Below, one piece after another: positions 22,136-33,728 of a stretch of 64,000 nucleotides of DNA. This DNA is from Zasmidium citrigriseum (taxonomy: Eukaryota; Ascomycota; Dothideomycetes; Mycosphaerellales; Mycosphaerellaceae), in NCBI GenBank assembly GCA_002786025.1, contig NHNW01000016.1:1-64000 (forward strand), in the 5' to 3' direction. The notes beneath the pieces are model-generated. The model saw only the letters and a program-made list of their open reading frames with translations, did no database searches and was not told the DNA's origin. Made by a program: the position numbers and the translations under genes. Position 1 is the first letter of the stretch, and each line of letters starts with the position of its first letter.

Positions 22136-23781
22136 ATGTTCGGTGGGGCTCACTTCTGGCTGGCAGCAGCCTTCGCTTTCGGACATCTGGCCATTGCTGC
22201 ACCCGTCAGGCGACAGGAAGAAGCATGTGCGGGCTACGCAAGCTATTCCATGGCGCTTCATGAGCCTTACAGCGATGGACCGAACAAACTGCCCTACCAA
22301 AGACCTCCTCCAGCATGTCGGACATTCAACTCCTCGGCTGTGGAGAGCACCATCGAGAAATTCCAGGATATCATCAAAGATCAAGATCTCTTCTGGCTAT
22401 TCAGAAATACTTTCCCAAACACATTGGATACGACCATTAGATGGCGAGGACACAGCGCGAACGACTCCACGGAAGAGCTTGCCTTTGTGGTGACCGGAGA
22501 CATCGATGCGATGTGGATCCGCGATTCTTCCAACCAGATCCATGCATATGCCTCTTTACTGGAGCCTTCGAATAGTACTGACAGTCTGGCGAGCTTGTTC
22601 CGCGGCACCATCAACATGCAGGCCCGTTTCATCTCTCAGCAGCCATGGTGCAACTCATTCCAGCCGCCGCCGGAGTCTGGTCTTGGCACACACTTCAATG
22701 GAGGTCCATACACCTACACTCCGAGCACGATAGACATGAACTACTGCTTTACGCCGAACTTTGAGCTTGACAGCTTTGGATCTTTCTTTCAGGTCAGCCA
22801 CGATTACTACTCTAGGACGAAAGACGCAGCTTTCTTCGACAAGTATAACTGGATAAAGGCCGTCAAGGAGATTCTCCGCGTCAGTCGGTTGCAGATGGAC
22901 GGCTTCTACAACAACGTGACAGGAGAGCCGTTGACCCCGGCTTATACATTCAACAGCCAGACCAACACGATGGGCGGAACGCTGGATCTCCACGGAGTCG
23001 GAGCGCCAGTGAGATACACTGGCATGGTCAAGGCACCCTTTGGACCGAGCGACAACAGCAACATCTACGAATTCATGATTCCGTCCAATATCATGCTGGC
23101 AGGCTACCTCAGCGTCGGCGCCGAGATCATGGAGAAACTCACTAATTCCGAGGCGAAATCTCTCGCCGAAGAGATGAGGTCCATGTCCGACACAGTCCGT
23201 TCTGGCATCGAGAAATACGGCATCGTACCTCACCCACATGATCCCTCAAAACGGATCTTTGCATTCTCTGTCGATGGCTACGGAGGACACTCGCTCATGG
23301 ACGATGCCAATACACCCTCTCTTCTGAGTATTCCTATGCTACAGTACATTCCCTCACCAGATGCTGCAGAATGGGCTATCTACAAGGACACTCGTGATTG
23401 GGTTCTCTCTCTTGATGACCCATGGTGGGCGCAAGGTCCATACATCAGCGGCGTGGGAAGCCCCCATACTGGCACTGGCAAACCTTGGCCTATGGCGTTG
23501 ATTACCAGGATTCAGACGAGTAAAGACGACGATGAAATTTTCGGACAGCTGCAGCAGTTGGTAAATTCGACGGGTGGGCTTGGATTGATGCATGAGAGTA
23601 TCAATAGCAGGAATACGAAGGATTGGACGAGGCAATGGTGAGTCCCACTCGTATAATGTCGTTGTGTCAAAGCTGACTTGATGGTGTGTGTAGGTTTGCC
23701 TGGGCCAACTCGATCTTCGGCGAGATGATACTTGATTTGAATGAGCGGAAACCTCATCTATTAGCACAGAATCTCTACTAG
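22136..23781 (+). CDS. GH125 exo-alpha-1,6-mannosidase
   Basis: Two exons, 22136-23637 and 23694-23781, giving 529 residues. The ATG at 22136 opens a clear signal peptide (HFWLAAAFAFGHLAIAAP) followed by a dibasic site, so the enzyme should be secreted. The body matches the metal-independent alpha-mannosidase family (PF06824, GH125): TTIRWRG, the highly conserved GDIDAMWIRDSSNQ near residue 120, PWCNSFQPPPESGLG, PSTIDMNYCFTPNFELDS, and VDGYGGHSLMDDANTPSLL with DDPWWAQGPYISGVGSPH toward the end. Family members remove terminal alpha-1,6-mannose from N- or O-glycans. The small second exon supplies FAWANSIFGEMI, which is typical of the family's C-terminus, so the intron call is well supported. 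Confidence 0.92.
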
Positions 23782-24188
23782 TTGGCGAGATATACCTCGA
23801 AAAAGTTGACTACCCAAGCTAACCGGCACCGCGGAGAATAGCGAGGTGAGTTGGCATTCCAAATTGGTCCAAAAAGATCCACTCTACCTCGTCCCTTGAA
23901 TATGCCGCGCCGCTTCAGGAAACAAGTGATGTGATTGATCCCGGCAGAAAGGAGCTCTCCCGTAGCCGCGTGATGGAGCTCATGGAGCTACCCCTTGGAA
24001 CGCCCTGGACGCCAGCCTACAATGCGGGGTCTACACTATCATGGGGCGGGGTGTTTAGATGCATATAAACACCAGGGCCCACAGCAACGAATGGACAAGG
24101 GCTTGAAAAAATCTGCTCGAGAAGGAAAATAGCTTTGCCCATCGACTTTATTGATTCTCAGGTCTAATACGATCAGATTGCATACAAA
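23782..24188. other. Intergenic spacer
   Basis: 407 bp without a supported gene; promoter of the downstream esterase-like gene. A TATATAAA-like stretch lies near 24060. Confidence 0.4.
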
Positions 24189-25538
24189 ATGGTCAACCAA
24201 AAAGCCCAAGATGCCTGCCAGCAGAGTCTGGACTCCGTCACCAGTGACAAGAGTACTGGTGTAGCTGGAATGGTCTTTGCCGCTGTCGACAAGAATGGCG
24301 ATCAAATTGCTGCTTGTGCATCTGGCAGGAAAGGCATTGGCCAAAACCGTCCAGCCATGGATCTTGACACCGTCTTCTGGATCGCCTCCTGTACGAAGCT
24401 TCTAGCCACGATGGCGTGTATGCAGGCTGTTGAACAGGGCATTTTGAATCTAGATGATCACAAGCAGGTCTATAAGCTTTGCCCGGAGTTGGAGAAAGTG
24501 CAGGTGTTGAAGGAGGATGGGACGCTGGAGGACAAGAGAAGTGACATCACATTGAGGAATCTGCTGAGCCACACTTCGGGGTTTGCGTATGAATTGTAAG
24601 GAGTACCACTTTTCCTAACTGTATAGGCCGTCATGCTGATGATTGCAGTTTCAACCCAAAGCTACGAGACTATGGTCGTCCAGTCGGCTTCGACGTCTTC
24701 CACGCGGACGAGAAAGACATCCTGCGTATGCCACTAGTCCACCATCCAGGGGAGAACTGGGAATACGGCATCGGCATCGACTGGGCTGGAATCGTCCTCC
24801 AACGAGCAACCGGAATGGGCCTCAATGACTGGATCCAAAAGAATATCATGCAGCCTCTTGGACTCAAGAACATCAACATGTTTCCCACGGCTGAGATGAA
24901 GAAGAACCTGGCTTACATGCACCAGCGATGGCCTGGATCTCAGGAAGCTGAGGAGAGAGACCATATGTATCGAGAGCCGATCACCGCCGAGACGGACCAT
25001 GAGAAGAAGCACATCTTCCATAGTGGTGGAGCTGGCGCTTTTGCGAAGCCAACGGAGTATGTGCAGGTGCTTGCTACTCTGTTGAACGACGGCAAGAGTC
25101 CAAAGACAGGCGCACAGATCCTGAAGAAAGAGACTGTCGACGCCATGTTCGAGAATCAGGTACCACCCCACCGCATCCCCTCATCCCTTCTCATCTAACA
25201 TTTCTTTCCAGATCCCCAACATGCCCAACTTCGCCCGCCAAGGCATCCCCGCCGCCAAACCCGAACAAACCAACCCCGCCCCCGAACTCTACCCTCAAGA
25301 AGGCAACCCACCGCAAGGCTGGGGTCTCAGTTTCATGCTCACGCAAGAGCCCGGCGCTACGGGACGAGGCAGGAATACGGCTTGGTGGGCTGGCATTGCG
25401 AATTTGTTCTGGTGGTGTGATCGTGAGAAGGGCGTGGCGGGTATGATTGCGAGCCAGGTTATGCCGTTTGGGGATATGAGTGTTATGGGGCAGTGGGGGG
25501 CTTGTGAGGCTGCTGTTTATCAGGCTTTGGGGGCTTGA
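24189..25538 (+). CDS. Beta-lactamase-fold serine esterase/transesterase
   Basis: Three exons, 24189-24595, 24649-25159 and 25212-25538, giving 414 residues. It belongs to the class C beta-lactamase / penicillin-binding-like family (PF00144). The nucleophile motif S-x-x-K is SCTK, with serine 67 and lysine 70. The tyrosine motif is in ENWEYGIGIDW, and LLSHTSGFAYE is the usual family landmark. No signal peptide is visible. Fungal members are esterases or acyltransferases (LovD is an example), often in secondary metabolism or xenobiotic breakdown, and are not antibiotic-resistance enzymes. No polyketide or peptide synthase gene is nearby, so the substrate cannot be guessed from context. Confidence 0.9.
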
Positions 25539-25635
25539 AAGGATGATGCTGACTCTGAAGCGAGGCGAAGATCATAAACGTAGGCTAACCCTCCCAAGCG
25601 TACTCCAATACCTTCGCGAATCTTCGTTTCACTCC

Positions 25636-27399
25636 TCAGACGATCCTGACGATCTGGCTAGGAACTAGCCTTTCGAGGTGCTCCGAAGCATCCTGGATAC
25701 GTCGAAAGGCTTTCTGGTCGCTCCATTCTTTGAACATTGGGAAGCAGTATTGAAGATTGACTGTATGTTCTGAATTCGATTCCTGGGAGATTCTGGAGAC
25801 CACAGCGCCCATTCGTGACCCTTTGATCCAAAACAAATATGTGAAGTCATATAAAGGGCCCCAAACGGCATTTATCTCGAGCTTGTAATCTTCGTCAACG
25901 TTTGAGTCGGGATTGTACAAATCGTCAATTGACCATAGAATCTTCAACAATTCCTTGATCTCCGAACCGGATCGCCGGCACACGCTCTCGAGATTCTCGT
26001 CGGACTCACAGGCAAGCGTGCAGCAGACGCAATCGACGTTCATATCGGTTGTCGAGTGTCCACAAGGCCGAAAGATCCATCCTCGTATCAGAAGAACGTC
26101 GCCGGCGGTCACTTCAACCCTAGGCGGACAAAGCACGTCCCAATCGACAACCCTTCTTCTGTGTTGGCAGGATTCAGTAAGAGCTCTGTGGATTGCTGGT
26201 CGATAAGGCGAGACCTGGTTCCAGTCTGGCACCCACGAAGGAGTCGGAGATGACCTGGGTCTTGCTTCACGCCAGACACAAGCCAAGACTGCTGTTGCAT
26301 ACCGCTGAGTCCACGCCCTCGCTAGCTTCAGATGTAGTTCTTCGATGGCTATCGTGTAGTCAATCGGAACATCGATATCAACGGTACTGATCCCCAGAAG
26401 AGCATACACACGGTCATGGAGCTCACTACAGCCATGTTTGCGGTATCGTAGCAAGTTGGCCAGGAGATCAGGGCGCGCGGCAGTTGCAGGTTGCAAAGCA
26501 TCTCGAAGCAGCACTTCCCTTGGTTCCTGCTCTCCGGGCCCCAGTACCATAGCGAACTCGTTGAAATTCATCACACTAGAGCCGAACATGATCATTCTCT
26601 TCTCCGCGATCGAATTCAGCACCTCTTATAGCACCCATCTTCGTTCGAACCAGCGGCATTGGAGGATCCTCTCTTTGTCTTGGAAATCACAGTAGACCGA
26701 CGGCAACGAGAAGATTCTCGTGACGATGCTCTCAAGTAGTTTGGAGTGTTGCCACTTTCGACAATACCACTTGTGCCACTGGGACAGAGTTCGAGGCTGT
26801 GGTTTCTTGAGGGGTGGGCCTTTCCGTGGTTCTGCGACGAGGACTGTATCGAAAGCATTCTCATCAGGAGTCTCGCCCAACCAAATAATAAGTCGATGGG
26901 CCCGCTGGTAGATCTCTCCCATCATTTTTACTTGGGATTCGCGTTCCTGGGCATTCTTTTGATCGATGCAGATGGCATCCACCCAAAGCGTTGGCCAGAA
27001 GAAAGTGCGTTCTCTCCAGATCGAGCGGATTGTTTTGTGGCGTAGTCTGGAGAGCCTGTTCATTGAAGAGAAATGGATCTTCTCACGGATACGTCGCAAG
27101 GCGTTGTACAAAGTCTCGCTGACGGCAATTTCGCAGCCGTCAATGGTGACTGAGCCGCTTTGCGGTGGACACCAGTACTCATTCTGGATATTGGATTGCC
27201 AAGAGTACGAAAGAGTCTGATACTTGCAATCTCCATCCAGCTTACCGCCATCTGATGGCAGCATGATTATCCGTATCGATGCGTGCACAGGTGCTTCAAA
27301 ATCCGTGTTTGGTTCGATATCCAGGACTCGTATGCTGCGAGCACAAGACAGTGGGTACTTTCGGTAGAGATCTTGGGAATTCCTTGGTCTGATGTCCAT
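25636..27399 (-). pseudogene. HET-domain gene interrupted by one in-frame stop
   Basis: One continuous frame runs from the ATG at 27399 to the stop at 25636, broken only by TAA at 26628-26626. Before the stop lie the HET landmarks YQTLSYSW, LWVDAICIDQ and RRWVL; after it the frame resumes with EVLNSIAEK and continues for 328 residues of typical HET C-terminal sequence, including HGCSELHDRVYALLGI. The stop occupies the position where HET proteins have glutamine (W-x-L-Q-E), so a CAA to TAA change explains it. The sequence upstream of 27399 keeps an open frame back to a possible splice acceptor (CTTACAG at about 27424-27430), so an extra 5' exon is possible. Apart from the stop the gene looks intact, so inactivation is recent, or the base is an error or polymorphism. 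Confidence 0.85.
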
Positions 27400-27859
27400 G
27401 TCTGATCCGTCGATGAAGCGGATGTTGTCTGTAAGAAGTTATCGTAAGCGATTCATGATATTGAAGTGGCAGGTGTCACATGGCTGAGCAGTCGCGAAGC
27501 CTCAGCTCAGCCTCGTTAGTGTAACTGGATTTCGTCTGCGAAACAAAGTACGTACATGATACTTGCATCTATTCTCTGTATCTCATGCTGATACTTTGAG
27601 CACTCTGCCGATGTCGTCTGCCAACGTGAAAGATGTCCCCAGCTACCCCCAAATTTGTGATCGACGACTGATGGTCCAGCAAGCCCCTTGAGAGGCTGAA
27701 AGTATATGCTTGTCCGGAGAGAACCAGTCCATTTTCCAGTTCGAGCGGAAGCAGGAACCCGAGTGTCGCCTATCGGCTTTCGTTGGAGGCTCCTGCTAGT
27801 TTGTGGGAAGAAGAATCTGCGCATCCAGGACAACTTCAGGCAGCCACCACCCTCCCTCG
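27400..27859. other. Intergenic spacer
   Basis: 460 bp between two minus-strand genes. No gene seen; it could hold a first exon and the promoter of the broken HET gene. Confidence 0.4.
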
Positions 27860-28396
27860 TCACTTCCCCTCAACAACATGCCCCATCAACTCCACATCAA
27901 CAAAACACTCCACCCGCCTCTCAACCCCCTTCTCCCCCTCCAGCACCCCCCTAATCCTCCCCTCAAGACACTCCGCAACCTCCCAACTCCCCGTCCTAAC
28001 GCCCACCCTCAACCACCTAAGTCTTGGGTACCGTCCCACAACCCCCTCAACCTCCCTAACGGCACACTCCACACTCTCCTTATAATACACATAAAGTCTC
28101 AAATCAACCCTCCTGACTTGCTTCAAAAAGCTTGATCTGGCGGTTAGGACGCCGTCGACGTGGATCTGCGTGTATGCCAGGCGCGGGGAGGGCGCGGAGT
28201 AGAGGCATGTTATGCTGAAGGTGTGCGTGAAGGTGTGGAAGAAGGCGTCGCGGTGTAGGCGGAGGAGGCGGTGGGTTATTGCGCCGTTGCGGATGTGCGA
28301 GACGAAGTCGGCGCGGGAGCGGAGGCGAGTCGGGGTGTTGTGGGAGAGGATGGCGAGGAGGAGTTCGTCTGGTAGATCCAAGAGGCTGGCTGGCAT
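27860..28396 (-). CDS. Small F-box-like protein
   Basis: Single exon, 178 residues, ATG at 28396. The N-terminus (SLLDLPDELLLAILSH) resembles the first half of an F-box, which would link a substrate to an SCF ubiquitin ligase through Skp1. The rest is a basic, leucine-rich region (LKQVRRVDLRLYVYY, RYPRLRWLRVGVRTG) that does not match a family I can name, though similar small proteins are common in Dothideomycetes. Opposite-strand frames here are proline-rich shadows. The gene call rests on codon pattern and the F-box-like start. Confidence 0.6.
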   Translation of the reverse strand: MPASLLDLPDELLLAILSHNTPTRLRSRADFVSHIRNGAITHRLLRLHRDAFFHTFTHTFSITCLYSAPSPRLAYTQIHVDGVLTARSSFLKQVRRVDLRLYVYYKESVECAVREVEGVVGRYPRLRWLRVGVRTGSWEVAECLEGRIRGVLEGEKGVERRVECFVDVELMGHVVEGK

Positions 28397-28842
28397 TGTG
28401 GCTGTCTCTGAAGGGCGGATGCGTGTTCTTAGTTTGGTGTGCGAATCGAGTCGACGTGAGGATATCTTGTTTTGCTGATTCTCGATAGAACCTCCGTTCG
28501 CGATTTTCGTCGTATTCTGCAGTCCAGTCGTATGATGATCGATCGTAGCGCACCCTCAAAAGTGTAGGAACGAGAAGAATTCAACATGCGAAGAGAATAG
28601 GAAAAAAGACGTGTGCGCCAACTCATCGTTCCACAACATACCCATCTCAAACATGTTCCTTGCTCGACTTCCCGCGTTCCCTGCATGCGTGCCACCGTGA
28701 CACAACATACGATCGGGTCGAAAGCCGCGAACCAGATCCAGAGATCGTACCACCCGCCATAGGCGCTAGAATTCTTCGAAAAAGAAGCGGTGAGGATCCC
28801 GACAAGTCAACAAGCTGTATGTTCTCACTGTACACAATTCCT
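28397..28842. other. Intergenic spacer
   Basis: 446 bp between the F-box-like gene and the 3' end of the ABC transporter gene, both on the minus strand. No supported gene. Confidence 0.4.
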
Positions 28843-31800
28843 TCACCTCCCCCTTCCCCTTCCTCGTCCGTTTCGTGCTTTACTCCAATCCACATCCCTC
28901 AGCACCGGAACCTCCGCCCTCCTAACAACCTCCTTAACCTTCCTCTCCTCCACCTCCCCATCCCACGTCCCTCCACTCAACAAATTCCCCAGCGCCCCCT
29001 GCCTACCCATAAGTTCCCCAAAGGTCCCCTCCTCGACAACCCTCCCCTGATCCAGCACAACAACCCTCTCCGCAATCTCCATCATATCCCGATGATGCGT
29101 GATGATGATAACCGTCATAGCGTCCTTCCCAGTTCCGCGAGATTGGATTAAGGAGGTGATTGTATGCCGAACGAGATTCGCAGACTCAACGTCGAGTGCT
29201 GAAGTCGCTTCGTCGAGGATCAGGACGGAAGGGTGTCGGACGAGCGCTCTCGCGATGGCTACGCGTTGGGCTTGCCCGCCTGAAAGACCTGTGCCGCCGT
29301 CGCCGATGGGGGTGGAGTAGCCCTGCGGGAGCGAGAGGATGAAGGTGTGGATCCCGGCTTGGGTGGCTGCGAGGTGGATGTTTTCTTCGCTCCTGTATGG
29401 AGAATCTGCTGGAAGGCCGTAGGCAATGTTCTCCCTCACCGTTTCTGCGAAGAGTGTCGGGGTTTGTGAGACTGGCACGATCAGTGCTCGCAGGGAGGGC
29501 GTGTAGATATGTTTCATATCCCTCCCTCCAAACGTCAGATCCCCGTCTTTCGCACCGGGTAAGGAAGACGTGCTGTAGAGATCCAGCAGCAAATTCGCAA
29601 TCGTCGACTTCCCACTCCCAGACCCACCCACAATCGCCGTCGCTGTCCCCGGCCTCAATCTCAAACTCACATTCTTGAGCACCGTCTGGTCCGGCCGACT
29701 CGGATACGCAAACCGCAAATCATCAAAGACAATATCCCCCACCGTGACGATCCTCGTATCGCCAAGATGCTCATGCGAGTCCTCGGGCAGATTCGCCAGA
29801 GCCAGAAGTCGCCCAGCCGTATCCTTCGAACTCCCGATTTGAGGAATGAAACCCAGAATCGCGCTCACGTTCGTGATGGTGAAGATCAACATCGAAAAGA
29901 CGGTGATGATATCGTTGACTTTCGCACCACCCACAACCAACTTCGAGCCAACGTAAAAGATCATCGCGGTCGAAAACTCCCCCGCCGAATCCGAAAGGCC
30001 ATAAAAGAAACCCGCATAAAACGACCTCTTAAACCCCACGCGCAGGGTATGATTCGTCGCCGCGATGTACTTGTCCAAGAAATGGCTCTCGAGCGTCAAA
30101 GCCCGCACAGTTTTAATATTCGTAAACGTCTCGGTGAAAATCGCACTCGCAGCCTCGGAGGCATCGTTACTCCGATGTTCCCATTTCTCGCTCACCCGCG
30201 CGAAGACTTTCGTCACGGCGAAGATGTACGGCGAGACGGCGAGGGCAATGAGGGTCATTTTCCATTGCGAGGCCAGGGACCAGACGATCGAGACGATGAT
30301 CATCAGGCCTGCGACGTAGGCCAGGGAAGCGAAACGGCCGAGGAGGTTGCGCATTTCTTCGGCGTTGCGATCCAGACTCTCGGTCAGTCTTGACACGCCG
30401 TTTTCTTCTTTTTCGAAGAAGTCGCGTGGTTGATCCAGAATCCGCTCGTAAGCGTGTCCACGAATGGCGTCGACCCAGAGTTGGGAGCTGTATTCGTGAA
30501 AAAAGCGAAAAGCCCATGTATGCGAAGCATCAGCAAAAGCAATCCCCAGAATTGCCATGGAGTATATCAGGGCTTTCTGCTTGTCGCCTCCCGGTGTGGA
30601 GTATGTGGCGAGGAGTTTTGAGAGGATGAAGGAGAAGACGGGCGAGCCTACGGCGTGGATGCTTGCGCCCCAGAAGCCGAGGATGAGGTAGAGACGGCCG
30701 ATCCAGTCGAGGCTGGGCCAGAGGGTTGCGAAGATGGCTTTGAGGGAGTTGAGGCGGATGGGTTTGAGGGGTTTGGCGTTTGCTTCGAGGGCTGCGAGGG
30801 ATTCTTCTGGTCCGGTGAGAGGAATGCCGTCGGAGTCTCTTCGCATGGCTCGTCGTCGTGGTGTCCCAACTGTCCTCACCCTGGCCTCTGCAGCCAACTT
30901 CCCCGTCTGATCGACCAGATTCTCCAACATCTTCGACCAGCGTCTTGGAGTTGTCGGGCTTTCAGCTTTGATCATCACAGGCGTACCCGCATCAACAGGA
31001 TGATGTCTCCTCTCGGTGATAGATTCAGGAGACTGCGGCGTAGCAGCCATACGCATCCAAGGCGAGGCAAAAGCCGACGTGGGGCCTTTGTTGTAAGCCC
31101 TCATCCCAATGAGCGGACTCCCATCAGTCAGAACATTAGGGAAGTACGACTGTCGCTGCGTCCTCCTCTTCTCCGTGACCGTCAAGGCCCTCTCCAGGGG
31201 ATCTGCTTCACTCTCCCAATCGAGTGAACTCCCTCTCGACATGACCTCCTCTTCCTCCTCTTCCCGTGGTGAAAGCGCCGCCTTAGCCTCCTCGCCCAAG
31301 AACCCCTGAAACGGCCCACCCCTGTCCTTCTCCAACATACTCCGATACCCCTCCTGCACCAACCGTCCGCCCTCCAACAAAAACACATAATCCCCACCCT
31401 CAATCTGCGAAATATCATGCGTGATAATGATCGTCGTCTTCCCACCTCTCCACCGTCTAATAGCCTCCATCATCAGCGTACGCGAAATATGATCCAACGC
31501 ACTCGTCGACTCATCCAGAATCAGAATCGGCGTATCCCTCAATCGTGCCCGCGCGAGAGCCATACGTTGGCGTTGCCCGCCGGACATCGATCCGCCTTTG
31601 AAGCCGACGATTGTGTCGAGACCGAGTGGCATGTCGCTGATCATGAGTTGAAGGAGGGCGAATTCGGCTGCTGCCGTGACTTCTTCTCGAGTTACGTTCT
31701 CGTAATCTTTCCGGCCGAAGGCGATGTTGCGGAAGACGGTGTCGTTGAATAGGAGACTTGTCTGTTCCACCAGCGTGATATTCGACCGCAACCACTCCGT

Positions 31801-33189
31801 GTCCAGACTCGCGAGCGGGACGCCATCGACACTGATCTGTCCCTCGGTGGCGGCGTAGAACCTCATGAGTAGCTGTGAGATCGTACTCTTCCCACTTCCA
31901 CTCTTCCCAATCAAAAACGTCATCTCGCCTCCTCTTATGAACAGCGAAATATCCTGCACAGCATAAACATCCGGCCGACTCGGATATGCAAAAGACAAGT
32001 TCTGGACATCGATATCCCCTTTACACTGCACGGGCCTCAGCAATTCCCCCTTATCCTCTTTCTTTCCACTCTCCACCTGCGCCATGATAGCTCGTAGAGT
32101 TGCTCCAGCAGTCCGACCTTTCTCGAACACAATCATCTGCGGCAAAATCCCCTGAATAGCCTGGAACGCCCCAATAGCAGAGAAGAACGTCGTGATGACA
32201 TCTCCGCTGCCAATCTTCCCATCCGCGACGAGTGTTCCGCCGTAGTAGAACCCTTGGACGAACATACTCACGCTCAGAAGCACAATCAGACCCATTTGCA
32301 ACGCGGATGCATTGGCGACCCAAGCGTACCAAATCGCGGCCTCACCGATAGTGCTGCGGTACTTCTGGGCTTCGATGTCTTGGCCGTTGAAGCATTTGAC
32401 TGTTTCGACGACGTTCAATGCGGAGGTGCAGTACTTTTGCGCTTCGAGGAGTTTGGCTTGTTGTTTGACGAGGTTGCGTTGCATGGGGTTGCCGACCCAG
32501 ACGACTAGGCCTAGGACGACGGGAACTGTGGCGAGGGTGACTAGCGTCAAGTCCCAGGAGTGGACGAAGGCTTGGACAAGACTCAGCACCGCGGTTGAGA
32601 TCGAGAGGATCAAGGTCCCCATGGGCTGCGCAGTGGCGAGTTGCAGTTCGCGGATCTGAGCTTGCAGACGGGGAAGGAGGGCCGCGATTCCATTCTTGCG
32701 CAGATCATACCATGATATCTCTTTAGAGAGAAGACCGTGGAAGAGGCGGTCTCTTGCGCTCTTGGCTTGAAGCTCGCCGAACGCGAGCCAGAACATGAAA
32801 TCCAGAGAATGGAAGAGCCAACTCAATGCCGCGAGACCTGTCATGAAGAGCACCAATTTGGTCTGCTCTTTCATAAATGCATCGTTGTCCAGTTTCCCTA
32901 GCGTGTAGTCTGTGAAGCCTTGGAAGAAGCGGCCGATTAGGAGGGATTGAGCTGGTTGAGCGGCGCCCGCGATGATGGAGCTGAGGATAGCGGCCACGAG
33001 GAGCGGCACATTGCGGCGGGTCGTGAAGGCGAAGAGGGCACGCCAGGGGGCTGGAGCGGGGGTTTCGGATTTGGTCTCATCGGTAGTGGAAGAATCCTTG
33101 CTTTTGGTGGATTTGGCGGCGTTCGTCGAGGTGTCGGAGAAGTGGGATTGGTGGTGGGCGTGTTTCCTGGTCGTCTCGTCGGTCGCCAT
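28843..33189 (-). CDS. Full-size ABC-B exporter (MDR/Ste6-like)
   Basis: Intronless, 1448 residues, in the order TMD1-NBD1-TMD2-NBD2. NBD1 has Walker A GKSGSGKST near residue 425, the signature MSGGQRQRMALARA in place of LSGGQ, and Walker B ILILDEST. NBD2 has Walker A GGSGSGKST near residue 1185, signature LSGGQAQRVAIARA and ILILDEAT, followed by the switch histidine (IITHH). A linker of about 200 residues, rich in Ser, Thr and Arg (TPRRWSKMLENLVDQ), joins the halves. Members of this subfamily export drugs or lipopeptides. The overall look is closest to the fungal a-factor exporter Ste6 and its relatives, but I cannot separate that from other MDR exporters by eye. The C-terminus ends in an Arg/Gly repeat. 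Confidence 0.9.
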   Translation of the reverse strand: MATDETTRKHAHHQSHFSDTSTNAAKSTKSKDSSTTDETKSETPAPAPWRALFAFTTRRNVPLLVAAILSSIIAGAAQPAQSLLIGRFFQGFTDYTLGKLDNDAFMKEQTKLVLFMTGLAALSWLFHSLDFMFWLAFGELQAKSARDRLFHGLLSKEISWYDLRKNGIAALLPRLQAQIRELQLATAQPMGTLILSISTAVLSLVQAFVHSWDLTLVTLATVPVVLGLVVWVGNPMQRNLVKQQAKLLEAQKYCTSALNVVETVKCFNGQDIEAQKYRSTIGEAAIWYAWVANASALQMGLIVLLSVSMFVQGFYYGGTLVADGKIGSGDVITTFFSAIGAFQAIQGILPQMIVFEKGRTAGATLRAIMAQVESGKKEDKGELLRPVQCKGDIDVQNLSFAYPSRPDVYAVQDISLFIRGGEMTFLIGKSGSGKSTISQLLMRFYAATEGQISVDGVPLASLDTEWLRSNITLVEQTSLLFNDTVFRNIAFGRKDYENVTREEVTAAAEFALLQLMISDMPLGLDTIVGFKGGSMSGGQRQRMALARARLRDTPILILDESTSALDHISRTLMMEAIRRWRGGKTTIIITHDISQIEGGDYVFLLEGGRLVQEGYRSMLEKDRGGPFQGFLGEEAKAALSPREEEEEEVMSRGSSLDWESEADPLERALTVTEKRRTQRQSYFPNVLTDGSPLIGMRAYNKGPTSAFASPWMRMAATPQSPESITERRHHPVDAGTPVMIKAESPTTPRRWSKMLENLVDQTGKLAAEARVRTVGTPRRRAMRRDSDGIPLTGPEESLAALEANAKPLKPIRLNSLKAIFATLWPSLDWIGRLYLILGFWGASIHAVGSPVFSFILSKLLATYSTPGGDKQKALIYSMAILGIAFADASHTWAFRFFHEYSSQLWVDAIRGHAYERILDQPRDFFEKEENGVSRLTESLDRNAEEMRNLLGRFASLAYVAGLMIIVSIVWSLASQWKMTLIALAVSPYIFAVTKVFARVSEKWEHRSNDASEAASAIFTETFTNIKTVRALTLESHFLDKYIAATNHTLRVGFKRSFYAGFFYGLSDSAGEFSTAMIFYVGSKLVVGGAKVNDIITVFSMLIFTITNVSAILGFIPQIGSSKDTAGRLLALANLPEDSHEHLGDTRIVTVGDIVFDDLRFAYPSRPDQTVLKNVSLRLRPGTATAIVGGSGSGKSTIANLLLDLYSTSSLPGAKDGDLTFGGRDMKHIYTPSLRALIVPVSQTPTLFAETVRENIAYGLPADSPYRSEENIHLAATQAGIHTFILSLPQGYSTPIGDGGTGLSGGQAQRVAIARALVRHPSVLILDEATSALDVESANLVRHTITSLIQSRGTGKDAMTVIIITHHRDMMEIAERVVVLDQGRVVEEGTFGELMGRQGALGNLLSGGTWDGEVEERKVKEVVRRAEVPVLRDVDWSKARNGRGRGRGR

Positions 33190-33728
33190 GGCATGTGGTG
33201 ACAGCCATGCGAGGCTGGAGCTGTAAAGACTGTTAAGATGAGTTGAAATCTAGATGTTTTCTGCTTCCGATTGTTAGAGTGTGGTCTCGCCGCACGGACC
33301 AGTCCTGCTTTCACGCAAAGTGAATGTGAGTGTGGGGTGGGGGGATGGTGGTAAAGAATGCTGCTTGATATTGTTCTTTTCCTGCCAAGCCACGGGACAG
33401 TGACTTGTTTTATCTCCCTTTCCCATTCACCTCTAGTCTTCCCATTCGTCGTCAATCATTTTACCATGGCTCGACTCTTCATCAACCGCGTCAAGCTCCG
33501 AATGTGTCCGCCGGCCGTTCGAACGTACCAGGACATGATTAAGATCGCTCGGGGGACTTTCTAGTCGATTGAAGGCGGTGCAGTCGCAGGGCTCGCGAGT
33601 CGTAAGTCCATCGTCTCATACCACTTCTCTTCGACGTTGACTGACCGCGAGACCAGGAATGTCGCCCCTCAGAACGTTGCCCACTCGTTCATACCACCAC
33701 AATCAATCCCCAACCAAATCATTCCCTT
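33190..33728. other. Intergenic spacer
   Basis: 539 bp; promoter of the ABC exporter on one side and 3' end of the PBDC1-like gene on the other. A 32-codon frame at 33466-33564 is the only start in a good context and is too short to support. Confidence 0.4.

Noticed and set aside
33466..33564. Short frame MARLFINRVKLRM, 32 codons, in a good start context
   Set aside because: Too short and without a recognisable splice continuation into a longer frame.
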